From: Welwitschia mirabilis
Taxonomy: Eukaryota; Gnetophyta; Gnetopsida; Welwitschiales
NCBI GenBank assembly: GCA_051453625.1
Contig: JBOZIK010000001.1
Coordinates: 264,064,159 to 264,128,158, forward strand
DNA length: 64,000 nucleotides
Reading direction: 5' to 3'
The notes beneath the pieces are model-generated. The model ran no database searches and was not told the DNA's origin. It saw nothing but the letters and a program-made list of their open reading frames with translations. A program made the translations under genes and the position numbers. This document shows positions 34,121 to 45,216 of this stretch, in pieces; the first letter of the stretch is position 1, and each line of letters opens with the position of its first letter.

Positions 34121-35349
34121 TATTGCAATGTGTATTCATACTTTTAATTCCAATATTCTAAAGATTGAATTTTTCTTGCAGCATCTAAAAAGCTTATAAT
34201 CTCATTGCATATAATCCACATTTGCAATGTGGGATTAATCCAAATGTTGTACACTTAGAGAAGACTTCTAAAAAATAACTTGAAAAATTTATTTTAAAAA
34301 GAGAAGGAAAACATATTTTTAAATTTTACTCTATAGGAAATAAAATTAAATAATTCAAGGATGAAAATGAAATATAATGTGATGGAAGGAAATGAAATGT
34401 AAATATAATGTAATTAATTAACCAAATTTCCACTCTATTGTAACCTACATTGGTCCTTATAGCCTATATCAATTGCAAATTCCTATCACTTTCATTATAA
34501 TTAAGATATGTTATAAGGAAGAAATAATAAAGTATTTGAAAATAGTTTTAATTCAATGAATATTTTGATTAATAAAATTAAATTACATCCACTTACAACG
34601 ACGACTCCTCAATTGAAGATTTACTACCTAATATCAAGATATTCCTTCTTATAAGTAGGATGGATTTCCTTACCTCTAATAATATCCAATCTCCACAAGA
34701 ATTTAGATGATAAAATATGATTTGGAATGAGGTCCAAGAGGGTTTATTTATAGTTTAAGATGAATGATTAAGAGTTACTAAGGGGTGTGAATTAAAACTA
34801 TGCAATAAGATTTATCCTTTTATAATAGTTAAATTGGTTTTATAAACTATTTTTTTGTCCTCCCTCATGTTGTTCTTATGACATAGCAGATAACCACTCT
34901 AACAGTCAATTGATGCTTAACATGCATCAACCATCAAACTTGTACTAACTATTGTCCTAGGTGTCATCCTAATAAAATAAGAGACAAATATCAAATCCTA
35001 TCCATTTGCATCTATTTGAATGTTATTTTGCAATTTTTGTTCCAATGATAGATTGGATGACTATTATTTTACATTAGTTATCCTAATGACATGAGGAATG
35101 ATAGTTATTTTGCATGAGTCATCNNNNNNNNNNCAACAAAGTAAAAAACTAGCTTTTCTTACTTAAGTTCATATTGATCATTGTGCTTTGGCCCATTATC
35201 ATGTAAAACAACTCCTTGTACTGGAAATTAGTGTATTTCATGACCTGTATGAAAGATTTATATAATTTACATACATCCTTAAAAAAATTATCAATAGAAA
35301 AAAATATTCTCTACAAGTATGCTAAATAATTTAGTTTCTCTTCATAATA
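34121..35349 (-). repeat. 5' LTR of element V
   Basis: Ends ...ATTGCAATA on the minus strand (CA changed to TA) and starts TATTATGAAG. Aligns with 24632-25843. TATA box on the minus strand near 34741-34755. A 10-N gap covers 35124-35133. Dyad modules near 34860-34890 and 35080-35105. Confidence 0.82.
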
Positions 35350-36400
35350 GTCTATAAATCTTATACCTTAATAATCAAGAGGTTTACATTCTAAGATAGG
35401 TTAGAGAGACATGTCTTAAAATGTGGAAATACTACCAATATATTGACAAGCATTATATTTTCTTATAAAGTTAAATGAATATTTAAAGAGGATAGGCTAA
35501 TAGAAACCTACATAAAGGATTTTCATAGAAGTCTTTTAGCTACTAAAATGACCTCCACACATCCCATTATGACTAAGATCAAGGATATCATATTGTTTTC
35601 ATTTTGGCCATATTTTTGTATGATTTGATCTTTACATTTTTTGTAGATGTTTAGTTCATGCAACTCATACTTTTCTATTTTATGATAAAAAGTTTTTTTG
35701 AATTATGAGTCCAATATTGGGGATTTTTACGGTAACAAGATAATTAATAATATTAGCATACCATTGAGTATGGTGTTTAGAAGAGATGAAATAAAAATCT
35801 GCTATGAAAAAACATTTCTCATTTAGAAAATTATCTTAGATAGGAATGTATAGAGAAAACTCTAGGGGATGTTGTTCGTGAAGGATTCTAGATAAATGAT
35901 TAGTAATATAATTATACCTCCCCTTTTTATAAATTATGACTAAGTCGAATTATTGCATTAATAACATTCATCTAACAAGTCTTGTACTAGAATATTTCTT
36001 GTCCATTAGATATTAAATGTTAGCATGATTAGTATAGATATTAGTATGAAAACCAAGAAGATAGTGTCAAAGTTTATTAAGAAAAAAATGATGGCAAACA
36101 TTTCCTTTTTAATGGTGATATAATTGATTTGGATCCTAAAAGTGTTTTAATAATATAGTAAATAACATTGTAACCCTTCTCATATTTTTGTCCTAATACA
36201 CCCCCCACAATAATATTACTTTCATCACCAATAAGTTTAAAGTTCTTATTCCAATTAGGTCCTCTTATAATAGGTGCTAAAGTGATTTTTTCTTTGATAT
36301 TTTCAAAGGCATTTTGATAAGACTCATTCCAATAAAATTCAACCTCTTTTTCTAAGAGACAATAAAGAGATTTGTAAATTTTGGCATAGTCCTTAATGAA
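35350..36400 (-). pseudogene. Integrase (upstream part) and RNase H of element IV
   Basis: Minus strand from 36400 down: FIKDYAKIYKSLYCLLEKE and IIYYIIKTLL-like RNase H segments (36100-36390), then a linker, then an integrase zinc-binding segment (CQYIGSISTF near 35440) and PILECKPLDY, ending GIRFID at 35350. The next codons of the integrase (GPLTPSS) are found at 24631 on the other side of element V. Heavily interrupted; RNase H acidic residues cannot all be traced. Confidence 0.75.
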
Positions 36401-37131
36401 TCTTTATTAAAATCTAGCATAATCAAGAAAAATCCTAATTTTTTTTACATTGATTTGAAAAGAGAAATTTCTAATGATATGTCTTTGAGTAGGATTTATT
36501 TAAATGTCATTGCTTAAAACGTGATGACCTAAGAATATTCCATGCCTAACCAAGAAGTAGCTCTTTCTCCAACTTAGATGAAGATCAATTTCTATGCATT
36601 AGTTAAGAAGTTTTTCTAATATCTCTAAGGTTTGTTCAAAAGAATCCTCAAAAATAGAAAAGTTATTCATGAAGATTTCTATTGAATCATCAATCATGTC
36701 TAAAAAGATATCCATCATGAATTTTTAAAATGTTCTAGGTGCATTACATAAACCAAAGGACATTATCTCAAAGGCAAATATATTAAAATAAAATTTAAAA
36801 GTTGTTTTAGATTAATCTTCATTAGCTATGCATACTTAATTATAATCATGATATCTATCAAAAAATAAATAACATACATGGCCTTGGATCCTATTAATAA
36901 TTTGATCTAGACATGACAAGGAATAATATTCTTTCTTAATGACATAATTATGATTTCTAAAATGAATGCAAACTTGCCACTTCTTATATTTTTTCCTACT
37001 AAAGTAATATGACTAACCTGTTCAGATATAGCATAAATAATCCATGCATTTATAAGTTTTATAATTTCTTCCTTTACTACTTGCTTAAGAATAAGGTTAA
37101 GTCTACTTTGTTGTTGTCTAATGGATTTCAT
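36401..37131 (-). pseudogene. Reverse transcriptase of element IV (pseudogene)
   Basis: Open stretch 36907-37131 on the minus strand: QQQSRLNLILKQVVKEEIIK then NAWIIYAISEQ, the RT N-terminal region. Past a stop follow CLDQIINRIQGHVCYLFFDR (36900), IMSFGLCNAPRTF (~36740) and FMNNFSIFEDSFEQ (~36660), then HLSWRKSYFLV and GIFLGHH. The catalytic pair is N-N (36661-36675): both aspartates became asparagine, each a G-to-A change in the codon. Collinear with the RT of element V. Confidence 0.84.
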
Positions 37132-38010
37132 ATTATTTGTGAAATAAATTTTATGCTAAATAATAAATCAAGAAATGGGTAAAATATCTTTATGAGTTCT
37201 AATAAAATCCTGTGTTTTTGAATTAAGAAGTTAAAGTAGTGATTCTCGTTAAGAAGGATGAAGACATGCATTAATGATCAAGGGTTTTTAAAGGTCATTA
37301 TTTAAAAATATGTAGTTTAATCCATTTATTAATTCTTTAAGTTCCAAATTAGAATTATTTCTAATTATTTTTAAACTCTCATCTTGATGTAGAATGTTTT
37401 CTATGGTTCTAACATATTGAACATTATGATTAGAAAGGGACTTAAAGTTTTCATTTATTTTCTCATTCAAGTTATTGCCTAAGATATCATTATTAAGATT
37501 AAATAGATTAGAAGAATTAAAACTTCCTGGGATTTCTTCATGTTCTTCAAGATCATTAAATAAAATTGAGTTATGTAAAGTAAAAAGCCTTTATTCTAAA
37601 GAATGACATTAAATAAGCATAAAGGGTTTAATTTATTACTCAATATCAAAATATTCTCCCATATCTTTTTCAGCTACATTAATGATTGTAATAAGGAAAT
37701 TCTTATTCCATATATATCATTCCATCATTCATGTTTGTATGTCAATAATGCATTGGCATTTCGCACAAAAAGCTCTTCTTAAGAGTAAAGAGCATGACAT
37801 GTTATATTATACATCAATAATTACCACATCTATAAAGTAAAAATCTTCTTTAATTTATATGATTAGATCCTTAATAATCCTAATTTATTTTCTAAGAGTT
37901 GCGTCAGCTACTTCTGACATAATTTATATTTATTTGATCCTATTTTCTAACCTGAACTTTTTATAAATGTTAAATGACGTAATTTTGATACTAACTATGT
38001 TTATTAGTAT
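37132..38010 (-). pseudogene. Protease and spacer of element IV (pseudogene)
   Basis: Spacer open stretch 37288-37470 ends LELKELINGLNYIFLNND, the conserved segment just before RT in this lineage. The protease at ~37640-38010 on the minus strand reads ITSFNIYKKFRLENRIK, then IRIIKDLII and LLRRAFCAKCQCIID, matching element V segment by segment; the active-site region is degenerate. The domain order supports one gag-pro-pol polyprotein. Confidence 0.72.
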
Positions 38011-39980
38011 ATTCTTGATATTTCTACTTTCTTCTAAGAGAACACTAACTATGGCATCTTATGAGTTCTTAAATTTTGGACATTTTTGTGCTACTATGTT
38101 AGAATTGGTATGGTTATTTTTTATTTTCTCTTAACTAAGTGATTCTAGATTTTGTTGTATTTAGGATTCTCTTGTAATATTTTTTAGAAAATAACGTTGA
38201 TACTCAGATCTTATACAATTATCTTAAGATAATCATCATAGGTAGGATTAGTCTTTAATCTTTTTAACTAAGGGATTTTTGTTTTATATACTATGTTTTC
38301 ATTATTTGTGTTTTTTTTGTATTTTTCTTTAGGAGCTAAATAAAAGTTAGGTTAATCAAGAATTCTATGTCATAATTATAGATTTGATCTTCTTAGTTGT
38401 GAAAATTAAAAGCTACCTCATTGGGAGTTGTTTCATGTTTACTTATTATCACTATCTTCTAATCCTTTTTAATAACATTTGGATTAGGAATGATTTGGAA
38501 TGCAAGGAAGCCTTAAGATCCTTGATTTTCTAAGATTGTTTATTAAAATATGTCTATTAGGTTTTTCATACTCTTGTTCATAGACTCTTCCATTTTATTC
38601 AATTCTTGAATTGAGTTTATAATGAAATTTTTCTTACAAGTGTTGTCAAGCTAAAAATTATTAGGATAAAAGTTATAAGACTAAAAGTTATTATGCTGAA
38701 ATTTGTTAGGCTAAAAGTTATTTAGGCTAAATGTTATTACTCATATAGATATTGTTAAAGGAGGCTCTAAAGCTAGTTGTAATCCCTTATTTCATGGATG
38801 AAATTGTTGATTATTTCTAGAATTATTAGGTTTTTGATTAAATGCATAGGATTCTTCATAAATCATTTTTCTATATGTTGGTAAGACAAGATAACCTTTG
38901 GTGTAATGAAAGTTATCCTCACATATTTCATAATGAGAGTAATGTATTAATAGTTAAAGTTATTAATTTAACATTTTAGCATCAACCAAGGCCTTGTTGT
39001 AAGTTTATTAAGTTTTGATAAGATCTTGAATTAGGTTGATAGGGCTAGGTTACTATTCATATTATACTTTCTTAATTATTTCAACATTTATTTAGGCCAT
39101 GTTTGACTATTTTCTACTAACCCTTCTAAGTGTTTTTAAGAATTTTCTAAAGTATAGTTGAGTAAATTTTTGTCATATGAAAAATCTACTATTTACTTTA
39201 CTTAGCTATTCAATCTACTATGGAAGTACTTAAAAGTTATTCTCTTGAAGATTCATCTATAGAACTAGATGAGGCAGTAATTAAAAATATCTCATAGATT
39301 ATAGCATAATCTTCATAAGATTTCTATGCAAACATAATAATATCTTATTTTCCTTCCTTCATAATTTCTTCAGTAATAAACCTTTTTGTGAAGGCATCTT
39401 AAATGTGGTTCCAAGTCTTAAGGATTTTATGTAGAATAATTTTTAAATAATTTTTAGCCTTTCCTCTAAGGGTGAAAGGGAAAATTATCATGTAAGTCCT
39501 ATTATTTACCTTCTTTATTCCATTTTTGAGATAAGAATGAGGTATTCTATTTTGGCTAAGTGTTGAAAAGAATCTTCTTTATCATCTTCTAAGAAGGTAA
39601 AATAGTCTTACAAGTTTTTAACTTCCACATCATCTCCATTAGGTAGGTTAAAGGATTTTGAATCTTTCTTTTTCTTTGAGCTATCATGTCATTAAGAGAT
39701 AATGTAGTAGAAGTAGAACTAGAGATATACATGTTTAGAGGTTTGTGAAGTAAAAACATTTGAGAGGCAGCATCTAGAGATGAGATGGCTTAAACAAATT
39801 AATTTTAAAAATATGTAAATTACTTTTAGAAATATAAAAAATAGAATAATTATCTTCTTCTATTTTAGATTGAAATAAAACTTTCTCACTTTAAGTCCTT
39901 GAATTAAAATCTACTAATCCTTATTTAATTTCTTTACTAACAAATTACTTCTCCTACTAGTTCTTTTTCTATGTTATCAT
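38011..39980 (-). pseudogene. gag of element IV (pseudogene)
   Basis: Probable original start ATG at 39978-39980, followed by stops and by IK*GLVDFNSRT and SEKVLFQSKIEED, equivalent to element V gag. A zinc knuckle at 38891-38932 reads YEICEDNFHYTKGY: the first and last cysteines of CX2CX4HX4C are tyrosines (TGT to TAT type changes). It is followed by LPTYRKMIYEESYAFNQ, which also follows the zinc knuckle in element III. Capsid segments lie between 39050 and 39500 but are heavily shifted. Confidence 0.75.
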
Positions 39981-40331
39981 TTTCTTACATTTTTATAAAA
40001 TACTGAAGCAAACTTCTTTACATCCAAGTGGAAAACTTCCTTTTAAATAACATGAAGTGTAAGGAGTAGGCTATACCATCAGTGGATGCGACATTCACTT
40101 AGATTGCATAAATTACGAAGCGTAAATCAAGTTTATTAAAAATAATGTTAATCTCCTACTTTAAATTAAAAATAAAACTAACAAAAAACTAAAAATAAAG
40201 ATAAAGTAAGAAAGTCCAAACTAACCTAAGCAAAAGAAAAACTATATGGATACACTATATAATTAAATGTCTTAAAATAAATTTTGTTACTCGAATAGTA
40301 AGAATCAACCTTTTAGATTTCCTTGAGTTCC
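39981..40331 (-). other. Leader of element IV
   Basis: About 350 bases between primer site and gag with no recognisable gene or strong repeat. Confidence 0.5.
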
Positions 40332-40349
40332 TCCTTAGCAATGATGCCT
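40332..40349 (-). promoter_or_regulatory. Primer-binding site of element IV
   Basis: Minus strand AGGCATCATTGCTAAGGA, five bases after the LTR end. Differs from the tRNA-Asp-type site at seven positions, six of them G-to-A or C-to-T. Confidence 0.7.
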
Positions 40350-40354
40350 TAGGA

Positions 40355-41912
40355 TGTAAATTATATTCTTTTCTTCTATAGTTAATTATCTTCAATGATA
40401 ACCTAAAATGTTAGTATCTAACAGATACAAAACATACTAACATAGAAAATGAACCCAAATGTTATACTCTAGAGATGAATTTTAGGTAAGAAGTTCAAAG
40501 ATTGCTTTAAGAATATCTTTTTCTTATTTTTTGGTTAAGGAAAGAAAAAATGCAAACATTAATACAAGATAAATGCAAATATGGAAATGCAATGCAAGGG
40601 AGATGCATATGAAATAAATGCAATCTAAATGCAGAAGTTAACCATTTAACTAACCTGTTGTTACTTAGGTTAACCCTAATAACCCATACCAATCACAAAT
40701 TACTATCACTTAATTATAATTAACATAAACTCTAAGAAAGATCAAAAGAAAGAAATTTGAAATAACACTTCAATTAATATCTTTATTAATCAAAATGTTA
40801 CATCCTTTTATAAAGAGAAATCTCCTCAATGAAGGATATCCAACCTAATACTAAGAGATACCCCTCTTTATAACTAGGATGGATCCCTTACCTAAATGTC
40901 ATAAGTGATTTAAATATACTAAAGATGATAAATGAGAAATCTAAAGGGGGTATTTATAGTTTTGATTAATGTCTAGATTTATTAAGAAGGAGTAATAAAA
41001 TAGAAGCAATAATATCTCTATATTCATTATAGATGAAGTTCATTTTACATTTATTACAGGTGTCATCCACTTATGTATCATTTAAATAACTAGGTGAATG
41101 ATAGATAATCTTGTCTTCTAATGTCTACCTGTTCTCCACATGCCTTCCTAATGAAACTAATGAGTGTCATCTATCTAGGTATTATCCAAATGATAGAATG
41201 AATGATTGCCAGTTTCACAGTTATGATTTCTATTTTTATATTCGTACTAGTTGTCTTGGAATGTTGTTTAGATGGCTAGGTGAATGGCAACTTTTCTAAA
41301 GTTTCATCTACTATCTATAATAATAATTGGAATTCCTCTTGTAATATGAAGCTTTCTCTTACTATATTTAACTTTTCTTCATCTCTTACAAGTATAATAA
41401 TTAAGGTTAAGTATCCTTCTAAACTTGATCATAGCTTTTGATTTAATAGATACATTCCTATATCTTTCAAAGAAGTTGAATTTGATGATACGTTCTATCG
41501 ACTTTGATAACTTTCTTCAAAATATGTTTTGGCTTTATAAATGGTTGTCATCCTCTAGTATCACCTGGATAACATAGTAGACAAATGAGAATAGAAATCT
41601 AATTTCTCTATTTATTGCTTAGTATCATCCTAGGTGTCATATGGATGGCCAGGATAATGACACTCTTTTTTTCTTTTTATTTTTCAGACCTCCTAATCAT
41701 TAATTATTATTTTAAACTAGATTCATGATGTTCTAGGTAAGTTAACAAGTTTAGAATATGCTAGAAATGGATTCATATTCTTTAAATTTGATGTTTTATA
41801 TGAGAATCTTAATTGAATTTTAACTCTTTCTAATTTACTTAAAAACCTATTAAACATACTTGTAATTATATTATAATAACACCATCAAATATGCCAAATT
41901 AGCCTTACAACA
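40355..41912 (-). repeat. 5' LTR of element IV
   Basis: 1558 bases, TG...CA ends intact (minus-strand start TGTTGTAAGG, end ...TTTACA). TATA box ACTATAAATACCCCC on the minus strand at about 40949-40960. TSD TAAGG follows at 41913-41917. Aligned with 20690-22240 throughout. Confidence 0.87.
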
Positions 41913-41917
41913 TAAGG

Positions 41918-42640
41918 TTTTGTAAGAGTAAGTGAAAATCATTTTAGATTGGTCCTCAAGGATGATTTAAATTTAATTATATTTAAATATCCATTCAAAA
42001 ATTAATGAAAAGAATGTCTCATAAATTTTTCTAAAATTTTATCAGAGAATGGAACTAGGAAATGATCTTTTTAGGGAAAGCATTTAATTTTCTATAATCT
42101 ATTCAAATTTTCCATTTGATTGCAAGTAAAATGAAGATGAGTTTACTATGTTCATCTGGTATTAAGCTAACTAAATATTTCTTTGCTACAATTTAAATCA
42201 TACTTATCTATTTGCTATCTAAGATAGAGTAAATTATTTCATTATATAAAATTTTAATTACATTCTTGAGAATTGGGTTTATAATTTTTAGGCTTCTACG
42301 GATGGCTTTAAAATCTCTTTCGATTAAATATGATGCATGTAGATACTAGGATCAATGTCCATAATGTTCAAAAAAGTCCATTCTATTTCTTGCTTATTCT
42401 TTCTTAAAAGGTTTTACAATTTAGTTTCTTGAAATGGGGTCAATTAAGAATTAATTACTACTAGAAATATGTAATTTTCCTTTAAGAAAGCATACCTAAG
42501 ATCATTTGATAAAGTTTTAAGCTTAAGATTAGTTTCATTTCAAGTAACAGAACATGATTTTTGAGAAAAATCTAAGTCATCAATTTTAGAAGAGTGAGAG
42601 ATAGATTCTTGGTTTTATAAAAGGCTTTCTTTCTTATCCA
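41918..42640 (-). pseudogene. Start of RT and pro-RT spacer of element I
   Basis: Minus strand: RSLKIINPILKNVIKILY (~42260), then IIYSILDSK (~42230), then KKYLVSLIPDEHSK with the linker typical of Athila RT, IDYRKLNAFPKK (42073-42102), and MIFTYSYKTL just before 41918, where the TSD of element IV cuts it. The following residues (YKIMTFRLCSAP) are at 20684. Spacer 42350-42640 has no recognisable domain. Stops present. Confidence 0.76.
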
Positions 42641-43110
42641 CATGTTCTATCCCTTAATCATTATATTGCAACTTCATCATATTGAAAATATTTAATTCTA
42701 TCATAATATTATCAAATACAATCTTCATTATACTATTCCTATAATTAATTAAGGCATTTAAAGTGGCTAAGAAATGTATTCCTAAAATAATAGTAACTAA
42801 TTAGTTTGATGTGTTTTCCATGTTAAAAACTAAAAAATCCAAATACTAAGTAATAGCTATCAATCCTAGTAATGATGTTATCTATAAGTTCTAATGATAT
42901 TTTTATAGAATCATTAGGTAGTTGAAGTTGAAAGCCTAACTTTTTATAGGTTTCATAGGAATAAAGTTAACATTAATTTCTAAATCTAATAGGTCTTGAT
43001 TAAGTCACTTATTTTATATTATGATTATGATTGTAAGGCATCTGGATTGTTTACACTCAAGTGGAAACTGATTTTGAAATATTGCATTTATTTATTATAC
43101 TAAAAAGACT
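42641..43110 (-). pseudogene. Protease of element I (pseudogene)
   Basis: Minus-strand segments: PDALQS near 43030, then a degenerate active-site region, FQLQLPNDSIKISLELIDNI (~42900), and a YYYFRNTFLSHFKCLN stretch (~42760) equivalent to the second protease motif. Stops throughout. The segments are matched by order and spacing; no intact D-[ST]-G remains. Confidence 0.6.
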
Positions 43111-44960
43111 TTACTTTTTACATTCATGAATCTTTTGACAATGCACACGTCTTTTAGACATATTGCATAGGAAGGTATATTTTTAATAACTTCAAGAAGA
43201 TTTATATTTTTTTTAACTTTTTTAAATACTAATAAATCTTCTAATTATTTTTCAAGATACTATCTTTTCTAAGCTATTGAAAAAAAGGTAAAGGCTCTTT
43301 GTATATGAGTAACAGTTTTTCATTTGTTTTATCCTTTTCTTTGTTATTTATAGATGTTGGTTTTTATTTGATTTTATTTTGCATAGATAAATTTTTGAAT
43401 TTTTTAAAACTTAGTCTCTTCTATGTGTGTGTTCTATCTCTTTAATGAATCTAGCTTCCTTTAGATTTGATTAATAGCTCATGGGAAGTTTACCTTTTTT
43501 CTTTGATTTTGAATGAAAGGATTTAGATTTGCATTTGTTAGAGTTTTTGAATTATTTATTCAAGGATAATTAGTAATGAGAAATGTTTTCTAACATTTTT
43601 TAATGTTTGTAATTAAGCTATACTTGTGTTTTCATAAATTTTATTAATAATTCTTCAAAAGGAGTAGATGAAGATGATTCTTAGTAATTTCATAGATAGG
43701 GATGAGAGGACAATGAAGGAAATGAGGTTCTTAATTGGTTATTTTAATTTTAGCTATATGAAGTATCTTATCTCTAAGAAAAAAAAGGTAACTTCTCCAC
43801 CTAGGATTGTATGTATTTGAGTAGGAAGCATTCTTCTTATATTGCCATTGGTATCTTTCTACATTTAATTATTAATTTATAGTATTTTAAAATAAGAATA
43901 TAGAGGAATGCTTGGATGTTTTATTAGTATTAATGTGGAAAATTAAGCATTTTGGTTTAGTGATCAAGGATGAAGGTAAGGATAAGATGGTTAGAAATAT
44001 TTATTTTCTTTCTAACTCGTCTATTCTATGATTAACCTCAAAACTTTTACATACCTTAACTATGCTTATAGACTTAATTGGATGTTAAGACATATATGGT
44101 TTAATAGGATTCTTCTAGTTTTAAAACTCTTAGTTATACTTTTTAAACATTCTAAAACTTTATCTATGGGCATGTTAAGGAGCTTTTCTTTATTCATCAT
44201 TTCTATAAATTTTTTATTATTTGTAGATAACCCATAATAAAAGAAATTTATTTCCCTTCTTAGCTTAATCCTTGTTGGAGAAACTTTTGTAACAAATCCT
44301 TAAATTGTTTAAGGCTTGGAAAAATATCCTATGATCTTTCTACTAAGAATTCATTATTTCTTCTCTTAAGGTTTTTTTTCCTATGATTAAGGAAAATTTG
44401 AGATGAAGCCTTATTTAGTTTGGATCATGATGTTATACATAAGGGCTTGAGGATATAGAGCCATAATGTTTCCTTCTCCTTCAGGAAAAAAAAAATAAGA
44501 TGAGCCTAAAGGCATTGTATAAGTTTGGGTATTGAGGGATAATTAATAAGGAATGTTAAAATTCTTTAAGGTGCAAGTAATGATCCTTAGATTTTTAACC
44601 ATGGAAATGAGACAAGAGTTGGATGGTAGAAGGATTAAATTGTAACATTCGGTTGATGGTTAGTTACTCTATATGAAATGGTATTCCTAGTAACTATGAT
44701 TGAAGATAATCATGAATGATCTACTTAGGTTTGGTATTAGCTACATTGGCTTGGAATATACCTCTTAGGTAAAGTAGTAAGTAATTAATTAATTAATCAT
44801 TTTTTGATTATAAAAATGTCCATTAAAGGAAATTTGAGAATTGAGTGAGTTACTTAGATTATATTATTATTGTTGTAAAGAGTAGGCTTGAGGTTGTTAT
44901 TTGGGTTATTTTGTGAAGAGAAGGCTTGCTACCTTTGGAAGATATTAGGGGATTGATTTT
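43111..44960 (-). pseudogene. gag of element I (pseudogene)
   Basis: The minus strand at 44571-44640 reads QFNPSTIQLLSHFHG*KSKD then HYLHLKEF, the gag segment characteristic of Athila elements (Q-F-H-G followed by D-x-x-x-H-L). EINFFYYGLSTNNKKFIEMM and LECLKSITKSF lie near 44090-44250, the capsid C-terminal part. Intervening sequence is heavily shifted; a 69-codon plus-strand frame at 44028-44237 is its shadow. The leader runs on to ~45191. Confidence 0.7.
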
Positions 44961-45191
44961 ATCACATAGTTTTTAGAATAGTAAATGGGTTCATTCTATC
45001 TATTGGATTTCACATTAATCTACCTAACTCTTCATAAATATAACACATGCAAAAGTGGGTTCAACAAATTTCAAGCTAGTTACAGAAAGTTTTTGATAAA
45101 GCCTATAAGACAAAGAGGTTTCTAGAGTTTATCAGGTGGTTTTGTAGAAGTCTTAGGTTTTCTTAAATAGGAAAGCTATCAGCACTAGTTA

Positions 45192-45210
45192 GGAAGGATG
45201 GTGGTGCCAA
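45192..45210 (-). promoter_or_regulatory. Probable primer-binding site of element I
   Basis: Minus strand TTGGCACCACCATCCTTCC. The first eight bases after T fit the Athila-type site with two G-to-A changes, and the next four differ by transitions; the 3' end is lost. It lies a few bases from the LTR end. Confidence 0.5.
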
Positions 45211-45216
45211 TCTAGT

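Larger units (their letters stand above)
24632..35349 (-). mobile_element. Element V: autonomous Athila/Tat-type element nested in the integrase of element IV
   Basis: LTRs at 24632-25843 and 34121-35349, about 1.2 kb each and aligned end to end. Minus-strand order: 5' LTR, primer site, leader, gag, protease, spacer, RT, RNase H, integrase, purine tract, 3' LTR; total 10.7 kb including 880 N. Inserted in the same orientation as its host element IV. The flanking integrase halves (35350 upward, 24631 downward) belong to IV. All genes are interrupted by stops. LTR difference in sampled stretches is near 18 percent. Confidence 0.85.
20690..41912 (-). mobile_element. Element IV: autonomous Athila/Tat-type element nested in element I
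   Basis: Bounded by LTRs of 1551 and 1558 bases (20690-22240 and 40355-41912), with target duplication TAAGG on both sides. Internal order on the minus strand: primer site, leader, gag, protease, spacer, RT, RNase H, integrase, 3' UTR with purine tract. The integrase is split by element V (24632-35349). Without V the element would be about 10.5 kb. LTR-to-LTR difference in a sampled 80-base stretch is near 20 percent, so the insertion is ancient. Every frame is broken. Confidence 0.85.

Noticed and set aside
44028-44237. 69-codon plus-strand open frame
   Set aside because: Antisense of element I gag, whose capsid segment is read on the minus strand here.
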